From contig CAJWML010000016.1 in NCBI GenBank assembly GCA_913043285.1, positions 31,939 to 95,938 on the forward strand: 64,000 nt of DNA. The letters are read 5' to 3'. Source of the stretch: CAKZNE01 sp002695025. Lineage in GTDB: Bacteria; Bacteroidota; Bacteroidia; Flavobacteriales; Schleiferiaceae. How positions within the stretch are numbered: position 1 is the first letter of the stretch; each line of letters opens with the position of its first letter. The translations under genes were made by a program, and so were the position numbers. Positions 62,286 to 64,000 of this stretch are shown in pieces. A model generated the notes under the pieces. The model had not been told where the DNA came from. It saw only the letters and a program-made list of their open reading frames with translations, and made no database searches.

Positions 62286-62374
62286 TTTACGATATTATTT
62301 TATTGATCCTTATGAGTCAGAATGTTAAAATGTGAAATATTCCTTCAAATTTCAGTTCTATTCTGAAACAATAC

Positions 62375-62650
62375 ATGGACACTTTTAACAAAATGGGAAA
62401 TGCCTATGCACAAAGGGACCGATCGGGTAAAGCCAATGACGGAAGTGCAAAAATCACATTGGGGAATACTTATATTTCCATAGGTAACCTAACAAGATTA
62501 TCGTCTAAAAGAAGAGATCAGAAGAATAATTCCCCAAAGTTCGTTAAGACAAACTCCGGGCAAACACCTTCCAGGCCTGTACCCTACCCCGGAACCCGTT
62601 CTGTTCCCGGACCACGCAAGCCTCCACCCCCACCGCCTGAGAAGAAATAA
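62375..62650 (+). CDS. Possible proline-rich small protein (91 aa)
   Basis: The frame opens MDTFNKMGNAYAQRDRSGKA and ends in a proline-rich tail (PPPPPPEKK). Hydrophilic, basic, no domain, no clear ribosome site. Divergent from the Rhs operon by 89 bp. It may be chance. Confidence 0.4.
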   Translation: MDTFNKMGNAYAQRDRSGKANDGSAKITLGNTYISIGNLTRLSSKRRDQKNNSPKFVKTNSGQTPSRPVPYPGTRSVPGPRKPPPPPPEKK

Positions 62651-62913
62651 TCACTCCGCTAATGCTTTGAAAGCACCTTTCATCAACCCTATTCTTCCGC
62701 AGGAAGAAGGAACGGCCTTTTAGAAATTCTGTAAAAAAGCAAGGTAAAAGCGGTTCTCAAGAAGTGCCGAAGTGAAACGACTGGGGTTTCTAAGGACCGG
62801 TGAACCGTAGCTTTTAAAGAATTTCTAAGCACCCTTGATCTTTGGCTTCTTTTCTATCAAGAGAAAAGAAGGTAAAAACCATATCCCAAAAACCTTAACC
62901 AACATCAGATAAA
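62651..62913. other. Intergenic region, no gene seen
   Basis: 263 bp between two convergent genes. Some weak inverted repeats around TTTAGAAATTC; no T-run terminator that I can support. Confidence 0.4.
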
Positions 62914-63669
62914 CTAACTCCTTTGCCCCTCACGTACCCCAACAATACCCAGGCAATTATACCCCTCCATTCCATACACCTCACTATTCACCAATTGCCC
63001 AAACTCCATACCCAACACCGTAATCAGAGGCAGATCACCTCCACCCGCCAACCCAAAAAATAGTTCCACATCCCCAACCTCTTCATCCAGTGGTAACCAG
63101 TTACTCTGCTTTTGTTTACTCACAAAATCCTGCTCAGTAAAATCAAGCTCCGCACAACCCGTCAGTATTCTGAAATGAGTAGCCCCATTCGGTTTCTTCA
63201 GGCATTCCAACGGCCTGAAAGACGGTATAAAAATCGTGCTAACACCCACTGTCCGGTCATAACGTAAAGTGTACGGAGCCATAAACACCTGCCGCAAGGG
63301 AGCCTTCTCATTAATATCAAACCCTTTTAACCACGCCAGCTTTCCCTGCTCCACTCTCCTTTCTCCCCTCTCATGCTCCTCATCGCTTTGCAATATTGCC
63401 ACCATTAGCCTGTTCAGCCGTGAAGCCACCCTTCCTCTGCTAACCCTGTGGATAAGCTTTCCGAATGAATCCCGCAACAACTTTCCCGCTTTGGCAGCTC
63501 TGCCGAATTCCCTCCCGTTTTCTCGTGTACGCGCAAAAGCCGGGTCTCTCCGTATCCGTTCACCACTTACCCCCGCTTTCCTGCGTACTATGTACCCATC
63601 CTTTGATTGGTAAAAAGAAAAACTTTCCAGCTTCCCCCTCAGTTTTAGGATCCCCACTTGTTTCGGCAT
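62914..63669 (-). CDS. Conserved-style hypothetical protein
   Basis: The 251-aa basic protein has an N-terminal pattern 'GKLESFSFYQSKDGYIVRRK' and 'DPAFARTRENGREFGRAAKA', which I have seen in uncharacterised Bacteroidota proteins, with a beta-rich C-terminal half. Soluble. Function unknown. Confidence 0.6.
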   Translation of the reverse strand: MPKQVGILKLRGKLESFSFYQSKDGYIVRRKAGVSGERIRRDPAFARTRENGREFGRAAKAGKLLRDSFGKLIHRVSRGRVASRLNRLMVAILQSDEEHERGERRVEQGKLAWLKGFDINEKAPLRQVFMAPYTLRYDRTVGVSTIFIPSFRPLECLKKPNGATHFRILTGCAELDFTEQDFVSKQKQSNWLPLDEEVGDVELFFGLAGGGDLPLITVLGMEFGQLVNSEVYGMEGYNCLGIVGVREGQRS

Positions 63670-63879
63670 AAGTAATATCCTTTAGAATTATGGTTTTAAA
63701 CTCCCCAAAAACCTATAGTATTTCACCTCATCACCGCATAAACAACCCTTTCTTCCGGAAAAGACCATTTTGGATGTTTTTAAGCCAAAAAAACCTGGGA
63801 TAGTGTAGAGATAGAGTACAGATGAAGCACAGATAATGTAGGGATCAGGCTATGGAAAAGAAGGATACAACCGTTTCCA

Positions 63880-63911
63880 AAGCAAAAAAGCAGCTTGTTA
63901 AGCTGCTTCTT
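63880..63911 (-). terminator. Terminator after tRNA-Ser
   Basis: AAGCAGCTT/AAGCTGCTT stem around a TAAC-type loop followed by TTTTTT on the minus strand, just 3' of the tRNA. Confidence 0.85.
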
Positions 63912-63915
63912 AGTG

Positions 63916-64000
63916 CGGAGAGAGAGGGATTCGAACCCCCGGACCCGTGAAGGTCAATGGTTTTCAAGACCACCGCATTCGACCACTCTGCCATCTCTCC
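63916..64000 (-). tRNA. tRNA-Ser (anticodon UGA)
   Basis: Read on the minus strand, the acceptor GGAGAGA pairs with TCTCTCC, and the anticodon loop CTTGAAA gives UGA. The TPsiC arm GGGGGTTCGAATCCC and a long variable arm typical of tRNA-Ser are present. The CCA end is not encoded. The 5' end coincides with the window edge. Confidence 0.93.

Noticed and set aside
1..64000. CRISPR arrays
   Set aside because: No regularly spaced identical repeats were found; the phased iterons and Rhs spacers are too few or too far apart, and no cas gene is present.
63916..64000. tRNA-Ser as att site of the mobile element
   Set aside because: No duplicated tRNA 3' end is seen near 10.7 kb or 44.9 kb, and the tRNA is 19 kb away.

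Overview
The window comes from a Bacteroidota chromosome, probably of the order Cytophagales. The evidence is two secreted beta-propeller proteins plus other cargo ending in type IX secretion (T9SS) C-terminal sorting domains, the Bacteroidota type of giant Rhs/YD-repeat protein with a PFGMxMPGR junction, SprB/FISUMP-type lipoproteins, and weak or absent Shine-Dalgarno sequences. No taxon can be named more precisely from the sequence alone.

Layout. (1) 1-3.6 kb: two plus-strand genes, a secreted FG-GAP-like propeller with a T9SS tail and an exported protein with a CxxCH haem-type motif, closed by a terminator and two REP-like hairpins. (2) 3.8-10.7 kb, minus strand: four orphan Rhs tip cassettes. 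Each is a short conserved MPGR...YRYGFNG core fused to a different toxin domain (GxSxG hydrolase, M91-like HELIH protease, metzincin-like HExxHxxGxxH protease, Ntox47-like), and each is followed by a different immunity gene. An IS1-family element sits between two of them. (3) 10.7-44.9 kb: a mobilizable element of about 34 kb lying inside the tip array. It carries two tandem tyrosine recombinases, an AlbA/schlafen-type gene, a long minus-strand mobilization operon (MobC-like protein, relaxase, coupling ATPase, small membrane proteins, a lipoprotein), a two-component system, a cargo block of secreted lipo- and propeller proteins, a second TraG/VirD4-like ATPase with an adenine methylase, a Hachiman-type defence pair (HamA nuclease, HamB helicase), a serine recombinase flanked by duplicated small genes, and a replication-like end (RepO-like winged helix, DnaA-box-like sites, HTH protein, RuvC-like nuclease). 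No T4SS channel genes are present, so it looks mobilizable rather than self-conjugative. (4) 45.0-62.3 kb, minus strand: the master Rhs locus. In order of transcription these are a secreted 305-aa protein, a lipoprotein, a 1906-aa YD-shell protein, the 2768-aa Rhs protein with an NlpC/P60-like toxin tip, its lipoprotein immunity gene, and a fifth orphan tip (JAB-like) with its immunity gene. (5) 62.3-64 kb: a hypothetical gene conserved in style, a doubtful small ORF, and tRNA-Ser(UGA).

How it fits together. The 1906-aa and 2768-aa proteins together resemble the B and C halves of a Tc/Rhs cocoon that encloses a toxic C-terminus. The five orphan cassettes look like a store of alternative toxin/immunity pairs that can recombine into the master gene through the shared MPGR/YRYGFNG core. 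Every orphan keeps five codons of homology upstream of its ATG and then an in-frame TAA, preceded by a conserved spacer with a boxA-like motif (GTTCTTTGAAA) and, in four of five, a Rho-independent terminator. Most immunity proteins have signal peptides, lipoboxes or membrane segments, which points to toxins acting in the cell envelope. The mobile element splits the array, leaving four tips on one side and one tip plus the master gene on the other.
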